64,000 bases of DNA, taken from the NCBI RefSeq assembly GCF_024972775.1, contig NZ_CP092282.1:4369525-4433524 (forward strand), in the 5' to 3' direction. A model generated the notes under the pieces. The model saw only the letters and a program-made list of their open reading frames with translations, was not told where the DNA came from and ran no database searches. The stretch comes from Dehalobacter sp. DCM. GTDB lineage: Bacteria > Bacillota > Desulfitobacteriia > Desulfitobacteriales > Syntrophobotulaceae. The stretch's first letter is position 1, and every line of letters begins with the position of its first letter. Below are positions 19,003-27,697 of this stretch, piece after piece. The translations under genes and the position numbers were made by a program.

Positions 19003-20896
19003 GTGAGCTCCCCCAGGCTTTGGCCAGATCGTTCTGTTCAATGATCCATTGCCTTGCCTCTACCATTGCCGGCGTTTCTCTGCTAGCCAGGAACAATACT
19101 TTACCAAAATTGCAGGTGTCGTGTCTTCCTGTTCTTCCGGCCATTTGAACCAGCGTCCGGGTATTAAAAATCTCATGGTCTGCATAGAGAACAACGGTCT
19201 GGACACCCTTAATCGTTATCCCTCGTTCCAAAATGGACGTACTAATAAATATATCTCCCTTTCCCCTACTGAAATCCATTATTTTATTGACTCTAGCTGG
19301 ATCGGAACTCCAGCTCCCATCGATATTCAAATCTCCTAATAAGTGGGTCAGCAGCGTTTTCCACATTTTCACCAGGGCAATAGTAGGGACGAAAACCAGG
19401 ACAGGGCCATAATAAGTCAATTCACTGAGCGTTTCTTTCAGAACTTTCAAAGGTTGTTCCAAATTTCTTTTATCATAGGCTTGTGACGGTATCCTGTATG
19501 TTTCTTTGAGTTCGATTTTATGCCATTCCGGAACAGGTAGCGGATGGCCATGGTAGCGAATGGGCAAACGCACGACCGGGCGTTTCTCAGCAGAAAAACG
19601 AGCCAATATTTCCTTGGAAGGCGTTGCTGTAAGGTATACCATTTGCCCGTTTTCTTTTAAAGCTTGACGCAGACCAAACGCCAATACCTGATTGCCTGTA
19701 TAAGGGTAGGCGTCCATTTCGTCAAAGATAACGACATCAAATGCACGGTAGAATCGCAGAACCTGATACGATGTAGCCACTGTGAGCTGCGCGGGTTTAT
19801 AATCATGGGACACTGCCCCGCTCAGGAGCTTAATTTCTATATCTGGAAAACATTTCACCAGACGCGGCTGCACGTCATGCACAACGTCCAGTCTAGGTGC
19901 CGCAAACAACACCTTCTTTTTCGTATGCAAAAGGTGTCTGATCAAAGGAAAACACACCTCCGTCTTACCTGCACCACAGGCAGCCCAAAGTAAGGTTTCC
20001 TTTTCCTTATCCCCAAGCACGCATTGCCATAATTCCTCTGCCGCATGCTTTTGGCCATCGGAATAATTAAGTGCAGGCGGCTGGCATTCTTCAAACAGAA
20101 GCGAGCTCTCCTCACTGACACGTTCCATCACTGATTGCGGCTGTTTTAAGCGGAAAAGAACCTGTAGTGAATTGATTGGGCCGATATTCTGACAATCCTG
20201 ACAAGTAATCGTTTTTGCATAAATCGACGGCCACGCTACAACATTACTGCTGCCGCAGCGCTGACAAATTTGGCGGTTACCCTCTTCTTTAAAAGCGGTC
20301 AGCCATTCAGCCAGACCGGAGCATACAGCGAACTGCATAAGAGCAACAACGTCTTCTTCCTTTATACCCAGTTCATTACCCAGTAGCACGATCTCGTTCT
20401 CCGCCAGTTGCCTTCCTTCAACAAACCTCAGAAATGACTGAAATAAACTATCATTCTTTTGGATATGCCGGATAAAATTCTCTTGCGAATCATCTTCATA
20501 ACCATGTGTTTGTTCACCATTTCTGTTGCAATCACACTTCTTCCAGATATCCGCCTCACGGATATCTTTCCAGGAGGGCAACTCTTTTCCAACTCTGATG
20601 TTGATCTCATCACGCTCGATCAAGCTTATGATATTTCTTAGCGCTCTTTCCCCCGGATCCTTTCGTTTTTGTTTCCCGGGCCACAAAAAATAAGCAGGTT
20701 CTGAGATTATCGCTTTATTTAAACAATTTAAGGGCAAGCCGAGATTGATATACCGTTCCCAATCTCCTACCAGCCTGTCCACTGCGGGGACAGGTGAAAA
20801 ACCGAATTCAGCTTTCGCGTTCATCATAAGATGAAACAACATTGTTTTTACCCGATATGCTAACCAATAAGTTAAATTCGCTGTTGACTCTGTCAA
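18986..20896 (-). CDS. comFA: DEAD/DEAH-box DNA helicase ComFA, long N-terminal form
   Basis: ComFA is the ATP-driven helicase-like protein that helps pull transforming DNA across the membrane. The helicase core (about residues 275-620) has Walker A CGAGKTEVCFP, DEMD box IFDEMDAYPY, motif III YLTATPSKE and motif VI MAGRTGRH. A four-Cys zinc finger (CQRC, CQDC, about 228-255) precedes it, as in Bacillus ComFA. At 636 aa it is much longer than the roughly 460 aa of Bacillus, because about 220 extra N-terminal residues of no recognised domain are present. The TTG start is 4 bp past the upstream stop, so coupled translation is likely; a downstream ATG (MLFHLMMNAK) is possible. Confidence 0.9.
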   Translation of the reverse strand: MTESTANLTYWLAYRVKTMLFHLMMNAKAEFGFSPVPAVDRLVGDWERYINLGLPLNCLNKAIISEPAYFLWPGKQKRKDPGERALRNIISLIERDEINIRVGKELPSWKDIREADIWKKCDCNRNGEQTHGYEDDSQENFIRHIQKNDSLFQSFLRFVEGRQLAENEIVLLGNELGIKEEDVVALMQFAVCSGLAEWLTAFKEEGNRQICQRCGSSNVVAWPSIYAKTITCQDCQNIGPINSLQVLFRLKQPQSVMERVSEESSLLFEECQPPALNYSDGQKHAAEELWQCVLGDKEKETLLWAACGAGKTEVCFPLIRHLLHTKKKVLFAAPRLDVVHDVQPRLVKCFPDIEIKLLSGAVSHDYKPAQLTVATSYQVLRFYRAFDVVIFDEMDAYPYTGNQVLAFGLRQALKENGQMVYLTATPSKEILARFSAEKRPVVRLPIRYHGHPLPVPEWHKIELKETYRIPSQAYDKRNLEQPLKVLKETLSELTYYGPVLVFVPTIALVKMWKTLLTHLLGDLNIDGSWSSDPARVNKIMDFSRGKGDIFISTSILERGITIKGVQTVVLYADHEIFNTRTLVQMAGRTGRHDTCNFGKVLFLASRETPAMVEARQWIIEQNDLAKAWGSSHERMA

Positions 20897-20900
20897 TCGG

Positions 20901-21284
20901 TTACAGCATATGTTCCCTTCTTACAAAATTCACCGTTAAACCTGGAAAACGTTTCTCCAAGCGCACTTTTACATCGCCGCGGACCCTTGGTTCAAAAATA
21001 TCGGAAGATTCGATATTCATAACAATACCAGTTGTTCTCCCTGTAGTCTTTCTGATCATATAGATTTCTTTTTCCATGTCTTCAAAATCAAATACCAAGG
21101 AAGTGACCATTACCCTGCTTGTGGCATTGCATGGTGCCGATGATAAGTGCAAATCCATGATTTTTCGCTGCACTGCATGGGGAATTTGCCATTCATATCT
21201 GCCTGCACATATCCAAGCTAGAATAATTGCGCACGTAAACACAATAATCAGTAGCATGTTATCGTCCTGCCTTCCCGTTATCAT
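20901..21284 (-). CDS. Small membrane-anchored protein of unknown function
   Basis: This 127-aa protein (118 aa if it starts at MLLIIVFT, ATG 21257) has one N-terminal membrane segment (about LLIIVFTCAIILAWICAG). About 85 cytoplasmic or external residues follow with no motif I recognise; the C-terminal part (RVRGDVKVRLEKRFPGLTVNF) looks folded. Its stop lies 4 bp before the comFA start, so it belongs to the comFA-comFC transcript. A gene here is supported by tight spacing and an ordinary ribosome site (GAGGATAATATCGCA). A competence role would be guesswork. Confidence 0.65.
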   Translation of the reverse strand: MITGRQDDNMLLIIVFTCAIILAWICAGRYEWQIPHAVQRKIMDLHLSSAPCNATSRVMVTSLVFDFEDMEKEIYMIRKTTGRTTGIVMNIESSDIFEPRVRGDVKVRLEKRFPGLTVNFVRREHML

Positions 21285-21326
21285 TGCGATATTATCCTCA
21301 TCGTTATAATGATATGCGGCAGCAGT

Positions 21327-22541
21327 TTAAGCGGTTCTGTTCATCCCAGCCAGCATCCAAAAAAGGATGCCAACAATTCCAAATAACATATCTGCATCAA
21401 ACGCACTGTGAAGGCCTAAATAGAGAACAGCCGTTTTACTGATGATCGGATCCATATTTTTTTCGATGATCAGACTGCGAACATAGTTAAAAACCCCTTT
21501 TCCTGCCCAAATTATGCAAATTGCTACTCCTGCCAGTCCCTGGTTAAGCAGGATACGGCAAAATGAAGAGTGGGGATCCAGTGTCCAATAAGCTGTGGTC
21601 TGTACGAAGGAAAACGCCAGCCACCCGCCTGCCCGCGGCAGAAAATGCGCATCCCAGGCAAGTTTGATACTATCTCGGAAATAGTGCATTCTTTCAGTCA
21701 AGCTGGTATTCGTCCAATCGAATAAATGCAGTATCCCATCCGGATAACGCGAAATCATAGGAGCAATAAAAAGCAACAATACGACACATGCCGCTCCTGT
21801 AAGTGCATACACTTCTTTTTTTCTCTGCGGATTACGTCCATCCTGATTGGGCCTGCGATGGCCGCGATGTTTTACATGATTTCTTACACAGCCATCTTTA
21901 AAAATGATAATCATGGTTACACCCACGCTTAAAAGAAGAGACATACGCGATCCAGTCAAAAGAAGACTGCAGATAAATAATCCCCACACAGCCGGCATCA
22001 GTGCAGCTATACGAACAGTAATTTTTTTCCTGTATTGATATAATACCATAATATGGCAAAAAAGAAAATCTGCTGCTGTATTAGGATAGCCAAAACAAAA
22101 AGCATATCTCTCTTGTTCCGGCGCAGGCGGAGGAAGCCATACTTTTTCGCTGCCTGGCAGTAAGGATAAAATGATGCATATAAGCGTGACCCCCACAAGG
22201 CGCAATACGATATGTCCTTTATTTTCTATTTCCGCCAGCCGACTGCCCCATAAATAAGCTATCCAATAAATCAACCAACGCAACGCATCTAACCAGCCGT
22301 CACTGCTCCTGACGGGCCAAATCAATCCCGCAAGGGACAGGAGAATCATCGCTCCAAAAAAAAGATTTGACCACGGGCAGCTTGGCATGTTCGATAAAGA
22401 AAACTGTCGCCAGTTAATCAAGCAGAGAAAGATAAAAATACTCCCCAGTACAATCCACTCCCGAACAAAAAAAATCCCGTGGCAGATAATTCCAAGGAAA
22501 AAAAATAGGGGTAAAATAGACTCTGCTTTCCAGAAATTCAC
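21327..22541 (-). CDS. O-antigen ligase-like polytopic membrane protein
   Basis: A 404-aa protein with about ten membrane segments and a large external loop near residues 275-335. That loop contains GWLAFSFVQTT and a DPHSSFCRILLNQG motif, matching the H-S-(x)-L region of the Wzy_C/O-antigen ligase family. Such proteins join undecaprenyl-linked glycans to an acceptor or polymerise them at the outer face of the membrane. The acceptor in this Gram-positive-type cell is unknown. A basic cytoplasmic loop (HRGHRRPNQDGRNPQRKK) interrupts the middle. It is divergent from a glycosyltransferase gene 95 bp away, suggesting a shared role in a surface glycan. Confidence 0.8.
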   Translation of the reverse strand: MNFWKAESILPLFFFLGIICHGIFFVREWIVLGSIFIFLCLINWRQFSLSNMPSCPWSNLFFGAMILLSLAGLIWPVRSSDGWLDALRWLIYWIAYLWGSRLAEIENKGHIVLRLVGVTLICIILSLLPGSEKVWLPPPAPEQERYAFCFGYPNTAADFLFCHIMVLYQYRKKITVRIAALMPAVWGLFICSLLLTGSRMSLLLSVGVTMIIIFKDGCVRNHVKHRGHRRPNQDGRNPQRKKEVYALTGAACVVLLLFIAPMISRYPDGILHLFDWTNTSLTERMHYFRDSIKLAWDAHFLPRAGGWLAFSFVQTTAYWTLDPHSSFCRILLNQGLAGVAICIIWAGKGVFNYVRSLIIEKNMDPIISKTAVLYLGLHSAFDADMLFGIVGILFWMLAGMNRTA

Positions 22542-22636
22542 TTAATGCCCTCCAAAGGACTTGCATGTCCGGTAATCTTTCACTATCATATTTATAGAAA
22601 TAATTAGAGATTATGCCCAATAATCGGAGGCAAACC

Positions 22637-23761
22637 ATGACGATCAATGTCCTACATCTCATTGGTGGCGGAGAAATCGGCGGAGCGGAGCAAAATGTAT
22701 TTAATCTCGTCAGAAATTTAGACCGTGAAAAAGTGAATCCCCATCTCGGCTGTCTGATCAAAGGTTCTCCTTTTGCCGCTCTGGCCCGATCACAGGGTAT
22801 AGCCACGGACATCTTTCCCATGCGCTTTCCGTTTGATCTCCTCCCCGTACCGGCTATTGCCGCCTACTGCCGAAAGCATAATATCCGACTTATCCACGCG
22901 CATGGGACCCGGGCCAATCTACTAGGACGAACCACCGCGGGACGTCTGAAGATCCCTTGTATATCAACTATCCACAGTTTGCCGGAATTTGATTATCTGT
23001 CCACGTTAAAAGGACGGATATCACTTGCCCTGGATGATGTAACCCTGCGTTCTTCTGCGGGTCTAATCGCCGTATCGGATAGTCTGAGGGAATCAATGTC
23101 GCGCCGGCTTCAAAGAAAACGATTGCCTATTCCTCTGAAAACCATTTATAACGGGATTGAAGCGCTCGATTTCAGCCAAGCTGCAGAAATGGGTGAGCAA
23201 TTTAGAAAAACCTGGGGAATACCGCCCCAGTCAGTTGTGATCGGAACGATCGGCCGTCTACATCCGGTTAAAGGACAAAACCGCTTGGTTGAAGCCATCA
23301 CTGTTCTAAATAAAGAATATAAAGACCTCCACCTTGTTATCATCGGTGAAGGTCCCTTATATGACAGTCTGCAGGAACAACTGGATGCATCCGGTATTTC
23401 ATATACGCTGACCGGTTTTCTTCCGAATGCTTGGAAAGCGCTGCCGGCGATGAATATCTTCGTCCTTCCATCGCTCAATGAAGGCATGGGACTTGTCCTG
23501 CTGGAAGCGGCTCAGGCAGGTATACCGATCATTGCCTCTGATGTTGGCGGGATACCTGAGTTATTATCAAATTACGCGGAGGCGATTCTGATAAAACCGG
23601 GCGAACATTTGGATATTGCACTTGCCTGCAGTTTATTGCTGAAAAATAATGGTCTGATCCGAAAATTAACGGACAACGCACGGAAGCGGGCAATGGCTTT
23701 CACGGTGGAGCGAATGGTAGAGAGTACTACCGCATTTTATGTGCATGTAACCAGTCAATAA
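22637..23761 (+). CDS. Glycosyltransferase family 4-like
   Basis: This is a cytoplasmic GT-B-fold sugar transferase of about 374 aa. The N-terminal acceptor domain begins INVLHLIGGGEIGGAEQNV, the hallmark of GT4 proteins. The C-terminal domain carries GTIGRLHPVKGQNRLVEA, VIIGEGP and FVLPSLNEGMGLVLLEA, with the EX7E motif that contacts the nucleotide sugar. The chosen ATG 22637 follows GGAGGCAAACC; an open extension to 22613 lacks a ribosome site. It is one of few plus-strand genes, divergent from the O-antigen-ligase-like gene and convergent with nicotinate phosphoribosyltransferase. Donor and acceptor are not predictable. Confidence 0.9.
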   Translation: MTINVLHLIGGGEIGGAEQNVFNLVRNLDREKVNPHLGCLIKGSPFAALARSQGIATDIFPMRFPFDLLPVPAIAAYCRKHNIRLIHAHGTRANLLGRTTAGRLKIPCISTIHSLPEFDYLSTLKGRISLALDDVTLRSSAGLIAVSDSLRESMSRRLQRKRLPIPLKTIYNGIEALDFSQAAEMGEQFRKTWGIPPQSVVIGTIGRLHPVKGQNRLVEAITVLNKEYKDLHLVIIGEGPLYDSLQEQLDASGISYTLTGFLPNAWKALPAMNIFVLPSLNEGMGLVLLEAAQAGIPIIASDVGGIPELLSNYAEAILIKPGEHLDIALACSLLLKNNGLIRKLTDNARKRAMAFTVERMVESTTAFYVHVTSQ

Positions 23762-23794
23762 CATCTGATGTACATTACTTGGGATAATTGTTAT

Positions 23795-25258
23795 CTATAC
23801 CATGCTGTTAGACTCCAGCAGCGCGTGTTTTGTGTCCCATAGTTTTTGTGACAGGTCCACATAATACTTGTGGGGATTTTCAAAACGCTTGACTTCGTCC
23901 CATAATAAATCAACTTGCTGTTTACAGTATGCATTAATCTCATCAATCGAAGGGGATTGATATATTTTTTTCCCCTGTTTAAAAATGGGTACAAGAAGTT
24001 CTTTGGCTGTAAAATTAACTATCGTTTTCGTTTTCCACACCGCATTGGGATCAAAAAGTCTGAGTTCCTTTTCTTCATCAATTGTTTCATTGTAGATACA
24101 AAGTTGATCGGCAAACGCCTTCCCGCTTTCCTTATCATAAAGACGGTAGACCTTTTTAAAGTGAGGATTTGTGATCTTATTTGTGTTTTCGCTGATTTTG
24201 ATCTTAGGAACAATCGTTCCGTCATCTTGTTCTATGGCTACCAACTTGTAAACGCCGCCAAAAACAGGAGAACTTTTGGATGTAATCAAACGCTCGCCAA
24301 CACCGAAAATATCTATCTTAGCTCCTTGCAACAGTAAATCCCGAATAAGATACTCATCCAGTGAATTCGAAGCAACTATTTTACACTGTGGCATACCGGC
24401 TTCATCCAACATTTTTCTAGCTTTCTTGGACAGATAGGCGATGTCACCGGAATCCAAACGGATACCAAAATCAGTGATACCCATCGGAACCAACACGTCT
24501 TTGAAAGCCCGTATGGCATTCGGAACGCCACTCTTTAAGGTATTATAGGTATCGACCAAAAGTGTTGTATTATGAGGATAGAGCTGGCAATAAGCTTTAA
24601 AGGCTTCATATTCCGTGTCAAACATCTGAACCCAGGAATGTGCCATTGTTCCTTTAGCCGGAACCCCGTATAACTGGTCCGTTAGGGTGCACGCAGTACC
24701 ACTGCAGCCGCCAATATAAGCGGCTCGTGCTCCAATAACAGCCCCATCGAATCCCTGCGCCCGACGAGAGCCAAATTCAAGCACAGCCCGGCCTTCTGCG
24801 GCACGGACGATCCGATTCGCCTTGGTTGCAATCAACGATTGATGATTCAAGGTGAGCAGGGTAAATGTTTCAATAATTTGCGCTTCAATGGCCGGGGCTT
24901 TCACCGTCAGTACCGGCTCATTGGGGAATACAGGAGTTCCTTCAGGGACAGCATACACATCGCCGCTAAATCGAAAATCCGAGAGATAAGATAGAAATTC
25001 AGCATCAAATATCTTCTTGGAACGCAGGAAAGTAATATCCTCTTCCGTAAAATGCAAGTTCTCAAGGTAATTCATCAGCTGTTCAAGTCCTGCAGCAATG
25101 GCAAATCCGCCTTCATCCGGAACACTTCGGAATATGACATCGTAATAGACATTTTTCTTGTACAAACCATTTTTATAATACCCATTACTCATTGTAAACT
25201 CATAAAAATCACAAAGCATTGCCGCGTTTTTGGTCGACATATCGTTCTCCATTTTCAT
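23795..25258 (-). CDS. pncB: Nicotinate phosphoribosyltransferase
   Basis: The enzyme makes nicotinate mononucleotide from nicotinate, PRPP and ATP in the NAD salvage (Preiss-Handler) pathway. About 487 aa, of the long Gram-positive form. It begins with CDFYEFTMSNGYY. It carries LEFGSRRAQGFDGAV (the His of some orthologues is absent in this stretch), VDTYNTLKSGVPNA, FGIRLDSGDIAYLSKKAR and the phosphate-binding FGVGERLITS. The start ATG 25258 (MKMENDM) follows AGAAGGAATTAC; ATG 25240 (MSTKNAAM) is an alternative with GGAG 6 nt upstream. It sits alone between convergent glycosyltransferase and tagA genes. Confidence 0.93.
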   Translation of the reverse strand: MKMENDMSTKNAAMLCDFYEFTMSNGYYKNGLYKKNVYYDVIFRSVPDEGGFAIAAGLEQLMNYLENLHFTEEDITFLRSKKIFDAEFLSYLSDFRFSGDVYAVPEGTPVFPNEPVLTVKAPAIEAQIIETFTLLTLNHQSLIATKANRIVRAAEGRAVLEFGSRRAQGFDGAVIGARAAYIGGCSGTACTLTDQLYGVPAKGTMAHSWVQMFDTEYEAFKAYCQLYPHNTTLLVDTYNTLKSGVPNAIRAFKDVLVPMGITDFGIRLDSGDIAYLSKKARKMLDEAGMPQCKIVASNSLDEYLIRDLLLQGAKIDIFGVGERLITSKSSPVFGGVYKLVAIEQDDGTIVPKIKISENTNKITNPHFKKVYRLYDKESGKAFADQLCIYNETIDEEKELRLFDPNAVWKTKTIVNFTAKELLVPIFKQGKKIYQSPSIDEINAYCKQQVDLLWDEVKRFENPHKYYVDLSQKLWDTKHALLESNSMV

Positions 25259-25313
25259 GTAATTCCTTCTGAAACCACGTAATATATTCAACGCATTATG
25301 TATTGTGCTCTAT

Positions 25314-25343
25314 TTATTGGATAACCAGTTATTGGATAACCAG
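25314..25343. repeat. Perfect 15-bp tandem duplication
   Basis: The unit TTATTGGATAACCAG occurs twice head to tail (25314-25328 and 25329-25343) in the gap between tagA and pncB. It is flanked by ACGCATT (about 25291) and AATGCGT (about 25345), which could pair. A slippage duplication is the simplest reading. Confidence 0.7.
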
Positions 25344-25354
25344 CAATGCGTTCA

Positions 25355-26113
25355 TTATGTTTCTTTGTGTCCCGTGTGACGGTGCTTTTGTTGGATGACT
25401 CGCATCAGATACAGAGGCAATACCACTTGCCGCCGAATCCGAGATGGCTCAGATATGAGCCGGTACAGCCATTCGATGCCCCATCGCTGGAAGAACTGCG
25501 GGGCACGCTTGACTTCGCCTGCTAGGACGTCCAGCGAACCGCCGACACCCATTTTGACCGGGGCGAGATCGTTGTTTTCTTGATTCCAGTATTCCTGCTT
25601 CGGCGCGCCGAGTCCCGTTAAGAGGACATCCGGGGCAAAGTCTCGGATCTTGTCTAATAGCGCGGGTTCTTCTTCTCGGGTAAAGTAGCCGTGGTGACTG
25701 GCAAAGATAACACCCGGGAAGACCTTACTTTGTTCAGTTGCTGCCTTTTGCGCAACCCCGGGCTTTGATCCTAATAAGAATATCCGCCACCCATTTTTGC
25801 TTCCCTCTTCCAAGATTCGGATCGCAAGATCGATGCCGGTTACTCTTTGTTTTAATTCTTTTCCCAGAATCCGCGCGGCCCAAACGACCCCGACCCCATC
25901 AGGCACGATCACGTCGGCTGAATTAATCATATCCCGCAGCGGTTCATCTTTCTCAGCGTGATAGATCAATTCCGGATTGGCAGTGATCACCCGAAGACGT
26001 TTTCTGTTTTCTACAGCATGACGGATGATGTTCATACTGCCGGCTTCATCGATCTGATCGATCCGCACCCCCAGGATATCGATGGAGAAAATGTTTTCCG
26101 TGGCTGATTTCAT
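25355..26113 (-). CDS. tagA: WecG/TagA/CpsF family glycosyltransferase
   Basis: Members transfer N-acetylmannosamine (TagA) or its uronic acid (WecG) to undecaprenyl-diphosphate-GlcNAc at the inner membrane face, starting teichoic acid or secondary wall polymers. The 252-aa length is normal. Signature stretches include RVITANPELIYHAEKD, DGVGVVWAARILG, GIDLAIRI, FLLGSKPGV, GLGAPKQEYW and GVGGSLDVLAGEVKRAPQF. The basic C-terminal segment (about 205-252) is the membrane-attachment region of this family. ATGA overlap with mbl upstream implies co-translation. wecB at 42.3-43.5 kb could supply UDP-ManNAc. Product identity is inferred from family. Confidence 0.92.
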   Translation of the reverse strand: MKSATENIFSIDILGVRIDQIDEAGSMNIIRHAVENRKRLRVITANPELIYHAEKDEPLRDMINSADVIVPDGVGVVWAARILGKELKQRVTGIDLAIRILEEGSKNGWRIFLLGSKPGVAQKAATEQSKVFPGVIFASHHGYFTREEEPALLDKIRDFAPDVLLTGLGAPKQEYWNQENNDLAPVKMGVGGSLDVLAGEVKRAPQFFQRWGIEWLYRLISEPSRIRRQVVLPLYLMRVIQQKHRHTGHKET

Positions 26114-27096
26114 TTAAAGCTGTCCAAAACCTTTCCTGTTCCTAAGGCGACACATGAGATCGGATTATCGGCCAGCATGACCGCCAGACCGGTTTCCCGG
26201 GCGATCCGAACATCCAGTGAGTGGACCATGGAACCACCGCCAGTCATGATAATACCTCTGTTCATGATATCGGCAGCCAGTTCGGGCGGCGTGCGCTCCA
26301 ATACTTCCTTGACGCCGGCTACGATCACTTCCAAAGCTTCTTCCATGGCTTTATATGTCATCTTGGAATTGACGGTCACTGTTTTGGGCAGGCCTGTGAT
26401 TAAATCCCGGCCGCGCACATCAATTTCATTATTTTCGCTGTTGCCTTCAGGAATAGCACAACCGACGCTGATCTTGATATCTTCGGCAGTTCGTTCTCCG
26501 ATCATCAGATTATATTCTTTCCTAATATACCGGATGATAGACTCATCGAGACGATCGCCGCCCATTCGGATACTGGTCTTAGTAACAATCCCTCCCAAGC
26601 TGATCACGGCAATGTCGGTGGTGCCGCCTCCGATATCGATTACCAAGTTGCCCTCCGGTCCGAAGATGTCGAGTCCAGCACCGATAGCAGCTGCATACGG
26701 TTCCTCAACGACTTTGACATGGGTGGCTCCTGCTTTGGATGCAGCCTGTTTTACCGCTCTTTCTTCAACCTCGGTCACACCTGAAGGAATACAGACAACC
26801 ACTCTGTTTTTGATAAACGGCCAGGTCTTTATGCCTGCTTTTTTTAGGAAGTATTTCAGCATGATCTCGGTCGTTTGATAATCGGCAATCACGCCATCCC
26901 GCATTGGCCGAATCGCCATGATATTGCCCGGTGTTCTCCCAATCATCAGTCTGGCATCTTCACCAACGGCAATTTTTTTACCGCTGCTCTTGTCAATCGC
27001 AACAACCGAAGGTTCATTCAAAACAATCCCTTTTCCCTTTACATAGACCAAAACACTTGCTGTCCCTAAATCGATCCCGTAGTCCGTCCCAAACAT
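26110..27096 (-). CDS. mbl: MreB-family cell-shape actin (Mbl)
   Basis: This bacterial actin forms membrane-associated filaments that steer lateral wall synthesis. The protein has 328 aa. Phosphate-1 motif DLGTASVLVYVKGKG, phosphate-2 DIGGGTTDIAVISLGG and adenosine motif GIIMTGGGSMVHSLD are intact, as is the ARLMIGRTPGNI segment. The name Mbl rather than MreB rests on its place directly after spoIIID, as in Bacillus, and on the absence of mreC/mreD. The ATG follows AAAGGGGTCGCATTGG. It shares an ATGA overlap with tagA. Confidence 0.93.
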   Translation of the reverse strand: MFGTDYGIDLGTASVLVYVKGKGIVLNEPSVVAIDKSSGKKIAVGEDARLMIGRTPGNIMAIRPMRDGVIADYQTTEIMLKYFLKKAGIKTWPFIKNRVVVCIPSGVTEVEERAVKQAASKAGATHVKVVEEPYAAAIGAGLDIFGPEGNLVIDIGGGTTDIAVISLGGIVTKTSIRMGGDRLDESIIRYIRKEYNLMIGERTAEDIKISVGCAIPEGNSENNEIDVRGRDLITGLPKTVTVNSKMTYKAMEEALEVIVAGVKEVLERTPPELAADIMNRGIIMTGGGSMVHSLDVRIARETGLAVMLADNPISCVALGTGKVLDSFK

Positions 27097-27275
27097 CCAA
27101 TGCGACCCCTTTCAAAATCATATCATAGGCTTGTCCTCAAATAGAATAAAATACAATCTCCCTGACGGGAGATAATTTTCATAATTATTTGCATTATATT
27201 TTCGCTTCGTTTTTTCAATTTCCTCTTTATTTCTCTAATTTTTGGCTCAGTCTTCCTTTTTCTCTAAATATTCAG

Positions 27276-27530
27276 CTATTCTTCGTTTTGCATATATTTC
27301 TTCTTTGTTGCTTCGCCGCCCCGGATATGTCTTTCGGCTTTATTGCTCTCCAGGATATGCTTGACTTGAGAGGAAAGCCTACTGTTGATGAGCGGCAATC
27401 TTTCTGTGACGTCTTTATGCACCGTGGACTTACTCACCCCGAAGACTTGAGCAGTTTGCCTTACTGTACAACTGGATTCAATTATGTAGTTGCCTATATC
27501 TAAAGCTCTCCTCTTAATATGTTCCTGCAT
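27276..27530 (-). CDS. spoIIID: Sporulation transcriptional regulator SpoIIID
   Basis: SpoIIID is the small mother-cell DNA-binding protein that switches sigma-E genes on or off during sporulation. The 84-aa protein has a helix-turn-helix at about residues 20-42 (CTVRQTAQVFGVSKSTVHKDV) and a basic C-terminal tail. Start ATG 27530 (MQEHIKRRALDIG) follows GGGAGAGGGAAA; an upstream in-frame extension to 27584 has no ribosome site. spoIIID-mbl is a conserved pair. A minus-strand terminator just upstream (27587-27612) isolates it, so it must have its own promoter within about 60 bp. Confidence 0.96.
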   Translation of the reverse strand: MQEHIKRRALDIGNYIIESSCTVRQTAQVFGVSKSTVHKDVTERLPLINSRLSSQVKHILESNKAERHIRGGEATKKKYMQNEE

Positions 27531-27586
27531 TTTCCCTCTCCCCTTTAAAACCGCAGTGTTTAGTTCATTTATATGCCGGTACAATT

Positions 27587-27612
27587 AAAAAAGACATCCT
27601 GCAAAGGATGTC
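27587..27612 (-). terminator. Terminator-like hairpin upstream of spoIIID
   Basis: GACATCC/GGATGTC with a 6-nt loop is followed on the minus strand by six T (complement of 27587-27592). It would stop minus-strand transcription entering spoIIID from the right, although no minus-strand gene lies between it and spoIID at 31.3 kb. Confidence 0.6.
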
Positions 27613-27662
27613 CTCATTTGGTAATTACTGTACATTTTTATGCTTTGTGTAATATCTATCTG

Positions 27663-27691
27663 TTGACAAGATAAAATTTCTATGCTAATAT
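27663..27691 (+). promoter_or_regulatory. Sigma-A promoter of the ECF transporter operon
   Basis: A perfect -35 TTGACA (27663-27668), a 17-bp spacer and TAATAT (27686-27691, 4 of 6 to TATAAT) predict transcription start near 27698, just ahead of the T-box leader. Confidence 0.75.
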
Positions 27692-27697
27692 CGGCTA

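Noticed and set aside
26177-26878. 233-codon plus-strand frame opposite mbl
   Set aside because: Antisense to a clear MreB-family gene, Ser/Pro/Ile-rich with no family resemblance.
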